NCBI GenBank assembly: GCA_020432595.1
Contig: JAGQGA010000288.1
Coordinates: 1-6,885, forward strand
DNA from: Anaerolineales bacterium
GTDB taxonomy: Bacteria; Chloroflexota; Anaerolineae; Promineifilales; Promineifilaceae
DNA length: 6,885 nucleotides
Direction: 5' to 3'
The notes below the pieces were generated by a model. That model worked only from the letters and a program-made list of their open reading frames with translations. It was not told the DNA's origin and made no database searches. Positions 1-5,959 of the stretch are shown piece by piece. The translations under genes were made by a program, and so were the position numbers. Position 1 is the stretch's first letter, and each line of letters begins with the position of its first letter.

Positions 1-11
1 TGGGAATTCAG

Positions 12-107
12 GGGGTTGACTTACTTTTCACGTGGTGCGTGGTACGTGGTGCGTAGCCAATTGAGCTTTTGACGCACTACGCACCACGCACCAAATTTGT
101 CAACCCC
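12..107. repeat. Long imperfect inverted repeat with word-repeat arms
   Basis: The outer arms GGGGTTGAC (12-20) and GTCAACCCC (99-107) are perfect reverse complements. Inside them, GGTGCGTAG (48-56) pairs with CTACGCACC (77-85), and GGTGCGTGGT (34-43) can pair with ACCACGCACC (83-92). The left arm contains the word ACGTGGTGCGT twice (30-40 and 44-54), so the hairpin can form in more than one register. The element lies upstream of the dioxygenase gene. It could be the transcript end of a gene left of the window or a dispersed repeat copy. The pairing is read directly from the sequence; the function is unknown. Confidence 0.75.
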
Positions 108-201
108 ACGAGATCCGAAAGAACCCAACTATTTTCAAGCATGATGTTAGCTTAACGGATTGTCTGGGCGTGAGCTACTTTTAGTTTCCGAACGACCATG
201 C

Positions 202-207
202 TATAAA
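202..207 (+). promoter_or_regulatory. Possible -10 box for the dioxygenase gene
   Basis: TATAAA stands 41 bases before the ATG at 249, a plausible distance for a sigma-70-type -10 element with a short leader. No good -35 match is seen about 17 bases upstream; the region reads as a T-rich stretch near 178-185. This is a weak assignment based on one hexamer. Confidence 0.25.
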
Positions 208-248
208 TCACGCTATTGTGGTTTGGCAGTGAACGGAGGTAGCAACTG

Positions 249-1181
249 ATGTGGGAATTGAGCGGTTATCCAATAATTACGCAGGAGATGGCGGATTTTT
301 ATCATGAGCAGGGGTATTTGGTGGTGGAGAATGCCCTTACGCCCGATGAGTTGGCAGAGATGCGGCGGGAAACAACGGCCGTTTGTGCCGGTGATCGTGG
401 TACAGACATTCGCAACTATGAGCCACCACCGCTGGGTGCAACCGAGGGGGAAATTCTGCAGCGGTACCTGTGCATCCATTTTCCGCATAAACTATCGGCT
501 GTGATGCACAAATACCTTGCCCACCCCACCATTGTGGACGTAGCCACCCAGGTCATCGGCCCCAACGTCAAATGTATGCAGTCCATGCTCTTTATCAAGG
601 CGGCAGGGAAGCCAGGGCAGGCGTGGCACCAAGATGAGGAGTTTATTCCCACCCGTGACCGCACGTTGTTGGGCGGCTGGATTGCGTTGGACGATGCCAA
701 CATTACAAACGGCGGGCTGTGGGTCATTCCTGGCTCACACAAACACGGGATCATTTGGCCGCAGCAGGTGCAAAACGACCCTCGCTTTGACTGCACGGTA
801 GAAACGTGGGGCTTTCCCTACAAAGATGAAGATGCCATTCCAGTAGAAGTGAAGGCGGGGGCGATTGTCTTTTTTAACGGCTACTTGCTCCACCGCTCCC
901 TGCCCAACTTTGCCCAAAGCGGCTACCGGCGGGTGCTAGTGAACCATTACATGAGCGCCGAATCGCTGCTGCCCTGGCACAAGCCGAAGGACGGGGAATG
1001 GATGGCGATTGCTGATTACCGCGACATTGTGATGATTGCCGGGGTGGATCCGTATGGTTGGAAGGGGGTAGAAGAGATTGCCCACCCCATGCTGCGCCCC
1101 AGCGGTGAGGGTGGCTGCGACAATGGCACGCGCCCGAAGGATGAGAAGCCGCGTAGTTTGGTGGTGGGGGGGATTGGGTAG
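249..1181 (+). CDS. Phytanoyl-CoA dioxygenase (PhyH) family protein
   Basis: This 310-residue protein is probably a cytosolic non-haem Fe(II)/2-oxoglutarate-dependent oxygenase that hydroxylates a small organic substrate, which the sequence does not identify. The N-terminal part (about residues 12-45) has the family's usual opening, a 'YHEQGYLVVENAL' stretch. The iron triad is visible: H127 and D129 in WHQDEEF, and the distal H215 in LLHRSLPN. Nearby R216 or R227/R228 (GYRRVLVNHY) are candidates for 2-oxoglutarate carboxylate binding. The core between them, GGWIALDDANITNGGLWVIP, is typical of PhyH. The length is normal for the family. The start is supported by GGAGG at 235-239, nine bases before the ATG. 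The last 25 or so residues are glycine-rich and charged and look like an unstructured tail. The gene converges with the GcvT-like gene, with 47 bases between the stop codons. Family assignment is firm; the substrate is unknown. Confidence 0.93.
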   Translation: MWELSGYPIITQEMADFYHEQGYLVVENALTPDELAEMRRETTAVCAGDRGTDIRNYEPPPLGATEGEILQRYLCIHFPHKLSAVMHKYLAHPTIVDVATQVIGPNVKCMQSMLFIKAAGKPGQAWHQDEEFIPTRDRTLLGGWIALDDANITNGGLWVIPGSHKHGIIWPQQVQNDPRFDCTVETWGFPYKDEDAIPVEVKAGAIVFFNGYLLHRSLPNFAQSGYRRVLVNHYMSAESLLPWHKPKDGEWMAIADYRDIVMIAGVDPYGWKGVEEIAHPMLRPSGEGGCDNGTRPKDEKPRSLVVGGIG

Positions 1182-1186
1182 AAGGG

Positions 1187-1227
1187 GACGACGGATGATG
1201 GATGACCGTCGTCTGTCGTCCGTCACC
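1187..1227. terminator. Hairpin-forming repeat between convergent genes; possible bidirectional terminator
   Basis: GACGACGG (1187-1194) pairs with CCGTCGTC (1206-1213) around an 11-base loop. A competing pairing joins GGACGAC (1186-1192) to GTCGTCC (1215-1221). The arms are variants of GACGACGG/GATGATGG words. The element fills the gap between the stop codons of two convergent genes, a good place for a shared terminator. No T-run follows on either strand, so intrinsic termination is not proven. Confidence 0.45.
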
Positions 1228-1228
1228 A

Positions 1229-2404
1229 TCAAACGAGTGTTAGCCCACGCGGTAGACGCTTATCCGCATCAAAAAAGGGGAGGGCGACGACTTGGCTGGG
1301 GTGCAAACGGCCGTTTTTCTCCCGCAGCACCACAGATTGTCCCAGCCAACCCGCTTCTGCTGCCGGCGGCGCAGCAAAGCGGACATAACCCACTCCCTTC
1401 TCCAGCGTCGGTGACCAGCCGCCAGCGGTAATCGTTCCCACCACCTCATCGTCAGCCAGCACCTCTAGCCCCGCTGTCGGCACACCCGTTTCGCTTAATA
1501 CACCAAACAGCAGACAGCGGCGGTCTGCCTTTTCCAATGCCGCCCTGCCGACAAAATCAGGCTTGGCAAAATCTACAAACGCCCCCAGCCCCGCCATAAA
1601 CGGCGTCATTTGCAAATCTATGTCCGTGCCATTGTCCAAAATTCCTGCCTCAATCCGCCGAATTCCCATAGACTCCACGCTGCCAAAGGCCAATCCGTAT
1701 GGTGCACCGGCGGCCAGCAAGTAATCCCATAGTGCTAAATGGTCAACGGCCGGATTGCTATACACTTCAAACCCCAGCTCGCCTGTCCAGCCTGTGCGCG
1801 AAATCAGCACCCGCTGCCCACCCAGCAAAAAATACCTAGCGTGAAAATAGCCAAAGCTGTCTGGCACCGGCTCATCGGCCGCTGCCCGCAATACATTCAG
1901 CGCGTTTGGCCCCTGAATTTGCAGCACCCACGATTTGGGGTCGCTTATAGCGACGTTGAGGCCATCGGAGTAGGCCAGCAGCCAGGAGTCAAATTCCCCG
2001 TTGGCACGTACATACCAAAAATGATCTTCTGCCAGCCGAATCAGTACCCCATCCATGAGAATGTTGCCTTGCGGCGTGCAGGCAATGGCATACCGCGCTC
2101 GCCCCACCTTCAGGTTGGCAACCTTGCGCGTGAAAATGCGCTCCAACAATATGACGGCATCGGCACCTTGGATGGACAGTGGCTTTTCCGGCACATCATA
2201 CAGCATCACTTCACGACGCAGTTTCCAATAGTCGGCCACAGCATCACCGCCAACAGACAGGGGAGTGAAGCGGTTGGCATAGAGCGTAAAAACCATGTTG
2301 TCGGTCGCATAACGTTCCAAATAGGGCGATAACTCACCCCGCTTGGTGCTTAAATGTACGGTGGCGTGGGCAGTGGCATAGGATAGTTTATGAGGGCTGT
2401 TCAT
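1229..2404 (-). CDS. GcvT/DmdA-like aminomethyltransferase family protein
   Basis: This 391-residue protein belongs to the folate-binding GcvT (glycine cleavage T-protein) superfamily. The group includes T-protein, DMSP demethylase DmdA and demethylating domains of sarcosine and dimethylglycine enzymes, all of which pass a one-carbon unit to tetrahydrofolate. The GCV_T domain spans about residues 45-290. It contains YDVPEKPLSIQGADA (69-83), the GNILMDGVLIRL strand (113-124), IQGPNALNVL (163-172), the family hallmark SRTGWTGELGFEVY (202-215) and TPFMAGLGAFVDFAKPDFVGR (267-287). The C-terminal barrel (about 295-385) contains AGGWSPTLEKGVGYV. True T-proteins carry an Asp-Asp pair where this protein has Met-Asp (117-118), which is closer to DmdA-type members. 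Glycine cleavage is therefore not assured, and no gcvH or gcvP is nearby. The ATG at 2404 has only a weak upstream GAG, so the first 35 or so residues are less certain. Superfamily is confident; the substrate is unknown. Confidence 0.88.
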   Translation of the reverse strand: MNSPHKLSYATAHATVHLSTKRGELSPYLERYATDNMVFTLYANRFTPLSVGGDAVADYWKLRREVMLYDVPEKPLSIQGADAVILLERIFTRKVANLKVGRARYAIACTPQGNILMDGVLIRLAEDHFWYVRANGEFDSWLLAYSDGLNVAISDPKSWVLQIQGPNALNVLRAAADEPVPDSFGYFHARYFLLGGQRVLISRTGWTGELGFEVYSNPAVDHLALWDYLLAAGAPYGLAFGSVESMGIRRIEAGILDNGTDIDLQMTPFMAGLGAFVDFAKPDFVGRAALEKADRRCLLFGVLSETGVPTAGLEVLADDEVVGTITAGGWSPTLEKGVGYVRFAAPPAAEAGWLGQSVVLREKNGRLHPSQVVALPFFDADKRLPRGLTLV

Positions 2405-2526
2405 TTTTCGAGACTCATGATTAGATTAGACAGTCGTTGGCGGGATTATAACCCAGTTGATATGATTGGTTATCATTGAAACAGTATACCCAGCAATTAA
2501 AATTATACATCAGGAGATGAGACAGA
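2405..2526. promoter_or_regulatory. Divergent intergenic region expected to hold the leuB and GcvT-like gene promoters
   Basis: These 122 bases separate two divergently transcribed genes and are AT-richer than the flanking genes. + strand hexamers include TTGATA (2457-2462), and TTGAAA (2476-2481) followed after 16 bases by TAAAAT (2498-2503). The second pair would leave a leader of only about 17 bases before leuB. AGGAG at 2512-2516 is the leuB ribosome binding site. I see no leader peptide rich in leucine codons, no T-box and no attenuator-like hairpin. That promoters lie here follows from the layout; the exact boxes are guesses. Confidence 0.4.
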
Positions 2527-3603
2527 ATGGATGCAAAAATTACGCTTTTGCCCGGTGATGGTATCGGGCCAGATATTGTGGCAGAAACGCGCAAGGTGCT
2601 GGACGTGGTAGCGGCCAAGTACGGCCACACGTTTAGCTATACCGAGCAGCTTATTGGCGGCATTGCCATTGACGAAACGGGCGTGGCGCTGCCAGAAGCA
2701 ACGCTGGGGGCGTGTCTCAACAGCGATGCCGTGCTGATGGGGTCGGTGGGCGGCCCGAAGTGGGACGACCCCCGCGCCAAGGTGCGGCCGGAACAGGGGA
2801 TTTTGGGGCTGCGGAAGGGGCTGAATGTGTTTGCCAATGTGCGCCCGGTCAAGGTGTTCGACGCGCTGGCCGATGCCAGCCCGCTGAAATCGGAGCGGGT
2901 GAAGGGGGTTGATCTGATCATTTTGCGCGAACTGACGGGCGGGATTTATTTTGGTTCGCCGCAGGGACGGGATGCGGGAGAAAACGGCCGTTTTGGCTAC
3001 AACACCATGATCTATAACGAAGTCGAAATCCGCCGCATTGTCGAAATCGCTTTTGATTTGGCTCGCAAGCGGCGCAAAAAAGTGACCTCGGTAGACAAAG
3101 CCAACGTGCTGGCAACCTCCCGCGTTTGGCGCGAAGTGGCGCAGGAAGTGGCCGACGAAAACCCCGACATTGAGTATGAGGTGGTGCTGGTGGATGCAAT
3201 GGCGATGTATCTGATCAACAAACCGGCCGCTTATGACGTGGTGGTGACGGGCAACCTCTTTGGCGATATTTTGTCAGACGAAGCTTCGATGATTACCGGC
3301 TCGCTGGGAATGCTGCCATCCGCTTCGCTAGGGCTGCCCGGCACGCCAGGGTTATACGAGCCGATCCACGGCTCGGCTCCCGACATTGCCGGTAAGGGGA
3401 TTGCCAACCCATTAGCAACGATTCTGAGTGCGGCGATGATGCTGCGGTCGAGCTTGGATTTGGATGAGGAGGCGACGGCCATGGAAACGGCCGTTTCCCA
3501 AGTCCTCGCTGCCGGACACCGCACCGCCGATATTGCCAAATCAGGCGAGAAAACAGTCGGCACCACCACCATGGGCGACCTCGTCATCGAAGCATTGGGC
3601 TAA
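2527..3603 (+). CDS. leuB: 3-isopropylmalate dehydrogenase LeuB
   Basis: LeuB oxidises and decarboxylates (2R,3S)-3-isopropylmalate to 2-oxoisocaproate with NAD+, the third step of leucine synthesis, in the cytosol. The 358-residue length is normal for the family. Visible landmarks run in order: [12 protein letters not shown] near the N-terminus; the substrate-binding arginines R96 (GLRKGLN), R106 (NVRPV) and R134 ([11 protein letters not shown]); Y141; K191 (SVDKANVL); and the metal-binding aspartates D223, D247 and D251. The isocitrate/isopropylmalate dehydrogenase signature [20 protein letters not shown] begins at residue 243. [15 protein letters not shown] (281-295) carries the Asp that marks NAD+ rather than NADP+ use in this family. 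[11 protein letters not shown] separates it from isocitrate and homoisocitrate dehydrogenases reasonably well. The start is supported by AGGAG ten bases upstream. ilvD lies downstream on the same strand, consistent with a branched-chain amino acid operon. leuC and leuD are not in the window. Confidence 0.97.
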   Translation: MDAKITLLPGDGIGPDIVAETRKVLDVVAAKYGHTFSYTEQLIGGIAIDETGVALPEATLGACLNSDAVLMGSVGGPKWDDPRAKVRPEQGILGLRKGLNVFANVRPVKVFDALADASPLKSERVKGVDLIILRELTGGIYFGSPQGRDAGENGRFGYNTMIYNEVEIRRIVEIAFDLARKRRKKVTSVDKANVLATSRVWREVAQEVADENPDIEYEVVLVDAMAMYLINKPAAYDVVVTGNLFGDILSDEASMITGSLGMLPSASLGLPGTPGLYEPIHGSAPDIAGKGIANPLATILSAAMMLRSSLDLDEEATAMETAVSQVLAAGHRTADIAKSGEKTVGTTTMGDLVIEALG

Positions 3604-3604
3604 C

Positions 3605-3840
3605 ATGAATTTTGAGCTTGTCAGCGACATCACCGACATCGAAACAATTGCTATTGGCAGAGCCATTCGGGAGTTGCCCACTTTGCAAGCTCGATTTGGT
3701 ACCGGTCGCTGGCGAAAATTAAAAGGAAGGCTTCAGTTCAGTTGCTAGATAATGATACAATACGGTTAGCAGAAGTTCATTGGTATGAAGCGCACGGCAT
3801 TGGCCGCAAGCGCATGAAAATCAAAAGGTTTCTTGATTAA
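3605..3840 (+). pseudogene. Small conserved-looking gene broken by a one-base deletion
   Basis: An ATG one base after the leuB stop opens a 47-codon frame that ends at 3748. From about 3727 the -1 frame continues without a stop to the TAA at 3838-3840. Adding one A in the GGAAGG at 3725-3730 joins the parts into a smooth 78-residue protein: MNFELVSDITDIET at the start, GRWRKLKGKASVQLL across the joint, then IRLAEVHWYEAHGIGRKRM and KIKRFLD at the end. The end is basic, and no membrane segment or signal peptide is visible. I recall similar short uncharacterised proteins with a GRWRKLKG block and a HWYEAHGIG block in cyanobacterial and Chloroflexota genomes, but I cannot name a family or function. 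The intact small gene follows immediately, so the two were probably a pair. A sequencing error is possible. No canonical slippery heptamer supports programmed frameshifting. Confidence 0.7.
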
Positions 3841-3841
3841 C

Positions 3842-4075
3842 ATGATTACAAAACCAACTACTCCTCAATTTGCTATATGTATCAACAACCATAGCTATGA
3901 AGATGACTTAATCGTGCGAATGGTCTATCAGGTTCTGCCCGACGACGCGGCAGCACAAAGCAACTACTTACGCATTGTTGACGAAACAGGCGAAGATTAT
4001 CTGTACCCTGCCACCTTCTTTATCCCCATTATTGTGCCAAATGAAGCAGACCAGCTTTTACTAAACGTTGCTTGA
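3842..4075 (+). CDS. Small conserved-looking hypothetical protein, partner of the upstream broken gene
   Basis: The frame encodes 77 residues from the ATG at 3842. A TTG at 3833 would add three residues and overlap the upstream gene. AAAAGG at 3823-3828 is 4 bases from the TTG and 13 from the ATG, so the ribosome site does not settle the start; I prefer ATG. The protein is acidic, with no signal peptide or membrane segment. It begins with a TPQFAICINN strand and ends with a compact block, LRIVDETGEDYLYPATFFIPI (43-63). I recall small uncharacterised proteins with this VDE.GEDYLYP ending next to genes like the upstream one, but no function is known to me. The coupled position and opposite charges of the pair would fit a toxin-antitoxin or other two-protein module; that is inference only. 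Base composition is visibly AT-richer than leuB and ilvD, which may mean later insertion into their operon. Confidence 0.75.
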   Translation: MITKPTTPQFAICINNHSYEDDLIVRMVYQVLPDDAAAQSNYLRIVDETGEDYLYPATFFIPIIVPNEADQLLLNVA

Positions 4076-4108
4076 CTAACACAAGCTAACTCACGCAAGG
4101 AAGAGGAA

Positions 4109-5791
4109 ATGAGCCAGAAATTAAATAAATATAGTACCAAAATTACGCAAGATCGGCGGCAGGGAGCCTCGCAAGCGATGCTCTATGCCACCGGCTTACA
4201 GCCGGCCGACATGGAAAAACCGCAGGTAGGCATTGCCAGCATGTGGTATGAAGGCAATAGCTGCAACATCCACCTCAACGACCTCGCCGCCCACGTCAAA
4301 GACGGCATGGCTCCCGTGGGGCTGGTGGGGATGCGCTTCAACACCATTGGCGTTAGCGACGGCATCAGCATGGGTACCGATGGCATGAGCTTTTCGCTGC
4401 AATCGCGTGACCTCATCGCCGACTCCATCGAAACGGTGATGAGCGCCCAATGGTATGACGCGCTGGTTGCCCTGCCCGGCTGCGACAAAAATATGCCCGG
4501 CTGTTTGATGGCAATGGGACGGCTAAATCGGCCGTCGGTCATGGTTTACGGCGGCACCATCCGCGCTGGCTGTACCGTCAAACACCCCAAACTCGACATC
4601 GTTTCGGCGTTCCAAAGCTACGGCGAATATGTGGCCGGAAAAATTAGCGATGAAGAGCGAGAAGAGATTGTGCGCCATGCTTGCCCTGGCGCGGGGGCGT
4701 GCGGCGGCATGTATACCGCCAACACGATGGCCTCCGGCATTGAAGCATTGGGCATGTCGCTCCCCTACAGCTCGTCGTATCCGGCCGTTTCCGAGGAAAA
4801 AGCGCAGGAATGCCGCGATGCCGCCGCTGCGGTGCGCGTACTATTAGAAAAAGACATCAAACCCCGCGACATCATGACGCGGGAGGCGTTTGAAAACGCC
4901 ATGGTTGTTGTCATGGCGCTGGGTGGCTCCACCAACGCCGTCCTCCACTTCATCGCCATTGCTCGCTCGGTGGGCATTGATTTGACCATTGACGATTTCC
5001 AGGCGGTGAGCGACCGCGTGCCGTTTATTGCCGACCTCAAGCCCAGCGGGGCGTATGTGATGGAAGATTTGCATGAGGTGGGGGGAACCCCGGCCGTCAT
5101 GAAATATTTGCTGGAAAAAGGGCTGCTCAATGGCAACTGCCTGACGGTCACGGGCAAAACCGTAGCCGAAAACCTGGCCGAACTGCCGGGGTTAACGGAA
5201 GGGCAGGCGATTATTCAGCCGTTAGAAAAGCCGATTAAAGAAACGGGCCACATCCAGATTTTGCGCGGCAATTTGGCACCCGAAGGGTCAGTTGCCAAGA
5301 TTACGGGCAAGGAGGGGCTGGTGTTCAAGGGGACGGCCAACGTATTTGACGCGGAAGAAGATATGCTGGAGGCATTGGAGCAGGGCAAGATCAAGAAAGG
5401 GGATGTGATTATCATCCGCTATGAGGGGCCAAAGGGCGGGCCAGGGATGCCCGAAATGCTGACCCCAACCAGTGCGATTATGGGGGCTGGGCTGGGCAAA
5501 GACGTGGCGTTGATGACCGACGGCCGTTTTTCCGGCGGCTCCCACGGCTTCATTGTCGGCCACATTACCCCCGAAGCGCAAGAGGGCGGCCCCATTGCCC
5601 TGGTGCAAAACGGCGACCAAATTACGATTGATGCTGAGAAAAACGTCATAGATGTCCACATTAGCGACGAGGAAATGGCGGCACGGCGTGAGGCGTGGGT
5701 AGCTCCGCCCTACAAATACACGCGGGGAACGTTGTATCGCTATATCAAAAATGTGAAGTCGGCCTCGGAAGGGTGCGTGACGGACGAGTAA
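4109..5791 (+). CDS. ilvD: Dihydroxy-acid dehydratase IlvD
   Basis: IlvD dehydrates 2,3-dihydroxyisovalerate and 2,3-dihydroxy-3-methylvalerate to the 2-oxo acid precursors of valine and isoleucine; the valine precursor also feeds leucine synthesis. It acts in the cytosol with an Fe-S cluster and Mg2+. The 560-residue length is normal. Cluster-ligand candidates are C52 (GNSCN), C125 (GCDKNMPGC) and C198 (GAGACGGMY). This three-cysteine pattern matches the [2Fe-2S] type of plant and mycobacterial enzymes. K127 in the CDKNMPG signature is the usual carbamylated metal ligand, and [12 protein letters not shown] (467-478) is the second family signature with the catalytic serine region. Related sugar-acid dehydratases (Edd, arabonate type) are less likely because of the length, the C-terminus and the leuB context. 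AAGGA (4097-4101) and GAGG (4103-4106) precede the ATG. The gene lies 33 bases after the small hypothetical gene and ends at a strong hairpin. Confidence 0.97.
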   Translation: MSQKLNKYSTKITQDRRQGASQAMLYATGLQPADMEKPQVGIASMWYEGNSCNIHLNDLAAHVKDGMAPVGLVGMRFNTIGVSDGISMGTDGMSFSLQSRDLIADSIETVMSAQWYDALVALPGCDKNMPGCLMAMGRLNRPSVMVYGGTIRAGCTVKHPKLDIVSAFQSYGEYVAGKISDEEREEIVRHACPGAGACGGMYTANTMASGIEALGMSLPYSSSYPAVSEEKAQECRDAAAAVRVLLEKDIKPRDIMTREAFENAMVVVMALGGSTNAVLHFIAIARSVGIDLTIDDFQAVSDRVPFIADLKPSGAYVMEDLHEVGGTPAVMKYLLEKGLLNGNCLTVTGKTVAENLAELPGLTEGQAIIQPLEKPIKETGHIQILRGNLAPEGSVAKITGKEGLVFKGTANVFDAEEDMLEALEQGKIKKGDVIIIRYEGPKGGPGMPEMLTPTSAIMGAGLGKDVALMTDGRFSGGSHGFIVGHITPEAQEGGPIALVQNGDQITIDAEKNVIDVHISDEEMAARREAWVAPPYKYTRGTLYRYIKNVKSASEGCVTDE

Positions 5792-5849
5792 TCAGTAATC
5801 GGTAATCAGTCCATCTCGTACTGATTACCGATTCCCGACTACTGATTAC
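5788..5849 (+). terminator. Strong hairpin at the ilvD stop codon, likely transcript end
   Basis: AATCGGTAATCAGT (5797-5810) and ACTGATTACCGATT (5820-5833) form a perfect 14-bp stem with a 9-base loop. GTAATCAGT (5788-5796) pairs with ACTGATTAC (5841-5849), extending the stem by nine pairs after a 7-base bulge at 5834-5840. The arms consist of repeated GTAATCAGT/GTAATCGGT words, and the base of the stem includes the ilvD stop codon. The tail TTCTTAT is only weakly T-rich, so this may be an intrinsic terminator, an mRNA-end stabiliser or a dispersed repeat. It could serve both convergent genes. Confidence 0.6.
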
Positions 5850-5854
5850 TTCTT

Positions 5855-5959
5855 ATGATTGAGATGGACGTGGAAAAGTATGCGCCTTATGTGGCATATG
5901 CGCGGCAAAGGGCGGCGGAGCGGCGGCGGTTAACGGCCGTTAACCCCTATAGTTCATGA
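5855..5959 (+). pseudogene. Possible N-terminal remnant of a small gene
   Basis: An ATG at 5855 opens 34 codons to a TGA at 5957-5959. It contains VEKYAPYVAYARQRAAERRR and then a short unrelated-looking end, AVNPYSS. The basic, helix-forming start resembles the N-termini of small nucleotidyltransferase-domain proteins I recall from Chloroflexota, which would then continue for about 100 residues. Here the frame stops soon after the 18-bp palindrome and overlaps the 3' end of the aminotransferase gene by 13 bases. No clear ribosome site is visible. It may be a truncated relic or a chance frame in GC-rich DNA. Confidence 0.3.
5928..5945. repeat. 18-bp perfect palindrome, copy of the recurrent AACGGCCGTT motif
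   Basis: GGTTAACGGCCGTTAACC is perfectly self-complementary and lies one base outside the aminotransferase stop codon. Its core AACGGCCGTT occurs exactly at 374-383, 1306-1315, 2983-2992, 3486-3495, 5932-5941 and 6474-6483. The copy at 2983 extends to a 14-bp palindrome and that at 3486 to a 16-bp palindrome. Shorter partial copies include ACGGCCGT at 5520-5527 and CGGCCGTTT at 4782-4790. There is no loop, so as RNA it would fold with only about seven pairs; a DNA-level role is more natural. The function is unknown. Confidence 0.8.

Noticed and set aside
12..107. CRISPR array or insertion sequence end
   Set aside because: There is no regular repeat-spacer spacing and no adjacent transposase or cas gene. 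The pattern is a single hairpin with internal word repeats.
1739..2332. 197-codon + strand open frame antisense to the GcvT-like gene
   Set aside because: It lies wholly inside a gene with clear family motifs. Its translation shows no recognisable domain and it has no ribosome site, so it reads as a shadow of GC-rich coding on the other strand.
2405..2526. Leucine attenuator, T-box or riboswitch before leuB
   Set aside because: The leader is short, has no leucine-codon-rich peptide, no T-box sequence and no terminator/antiterminator stems that I could see.
3719..3730. Programmed -1 frameshift instead of a mutation in the small gene
   Set aside because: The local sequence TTA AAA GGA AGG has no canonical X XXY YYZ heptamer, and no stable stem is obvious just downstream. 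A lost A is simpler.
5215..5661. Several - strand open frames inside ilvD
   Set aside because: All are antisense to a gene with complete dehydratase motifs and have no independent support.
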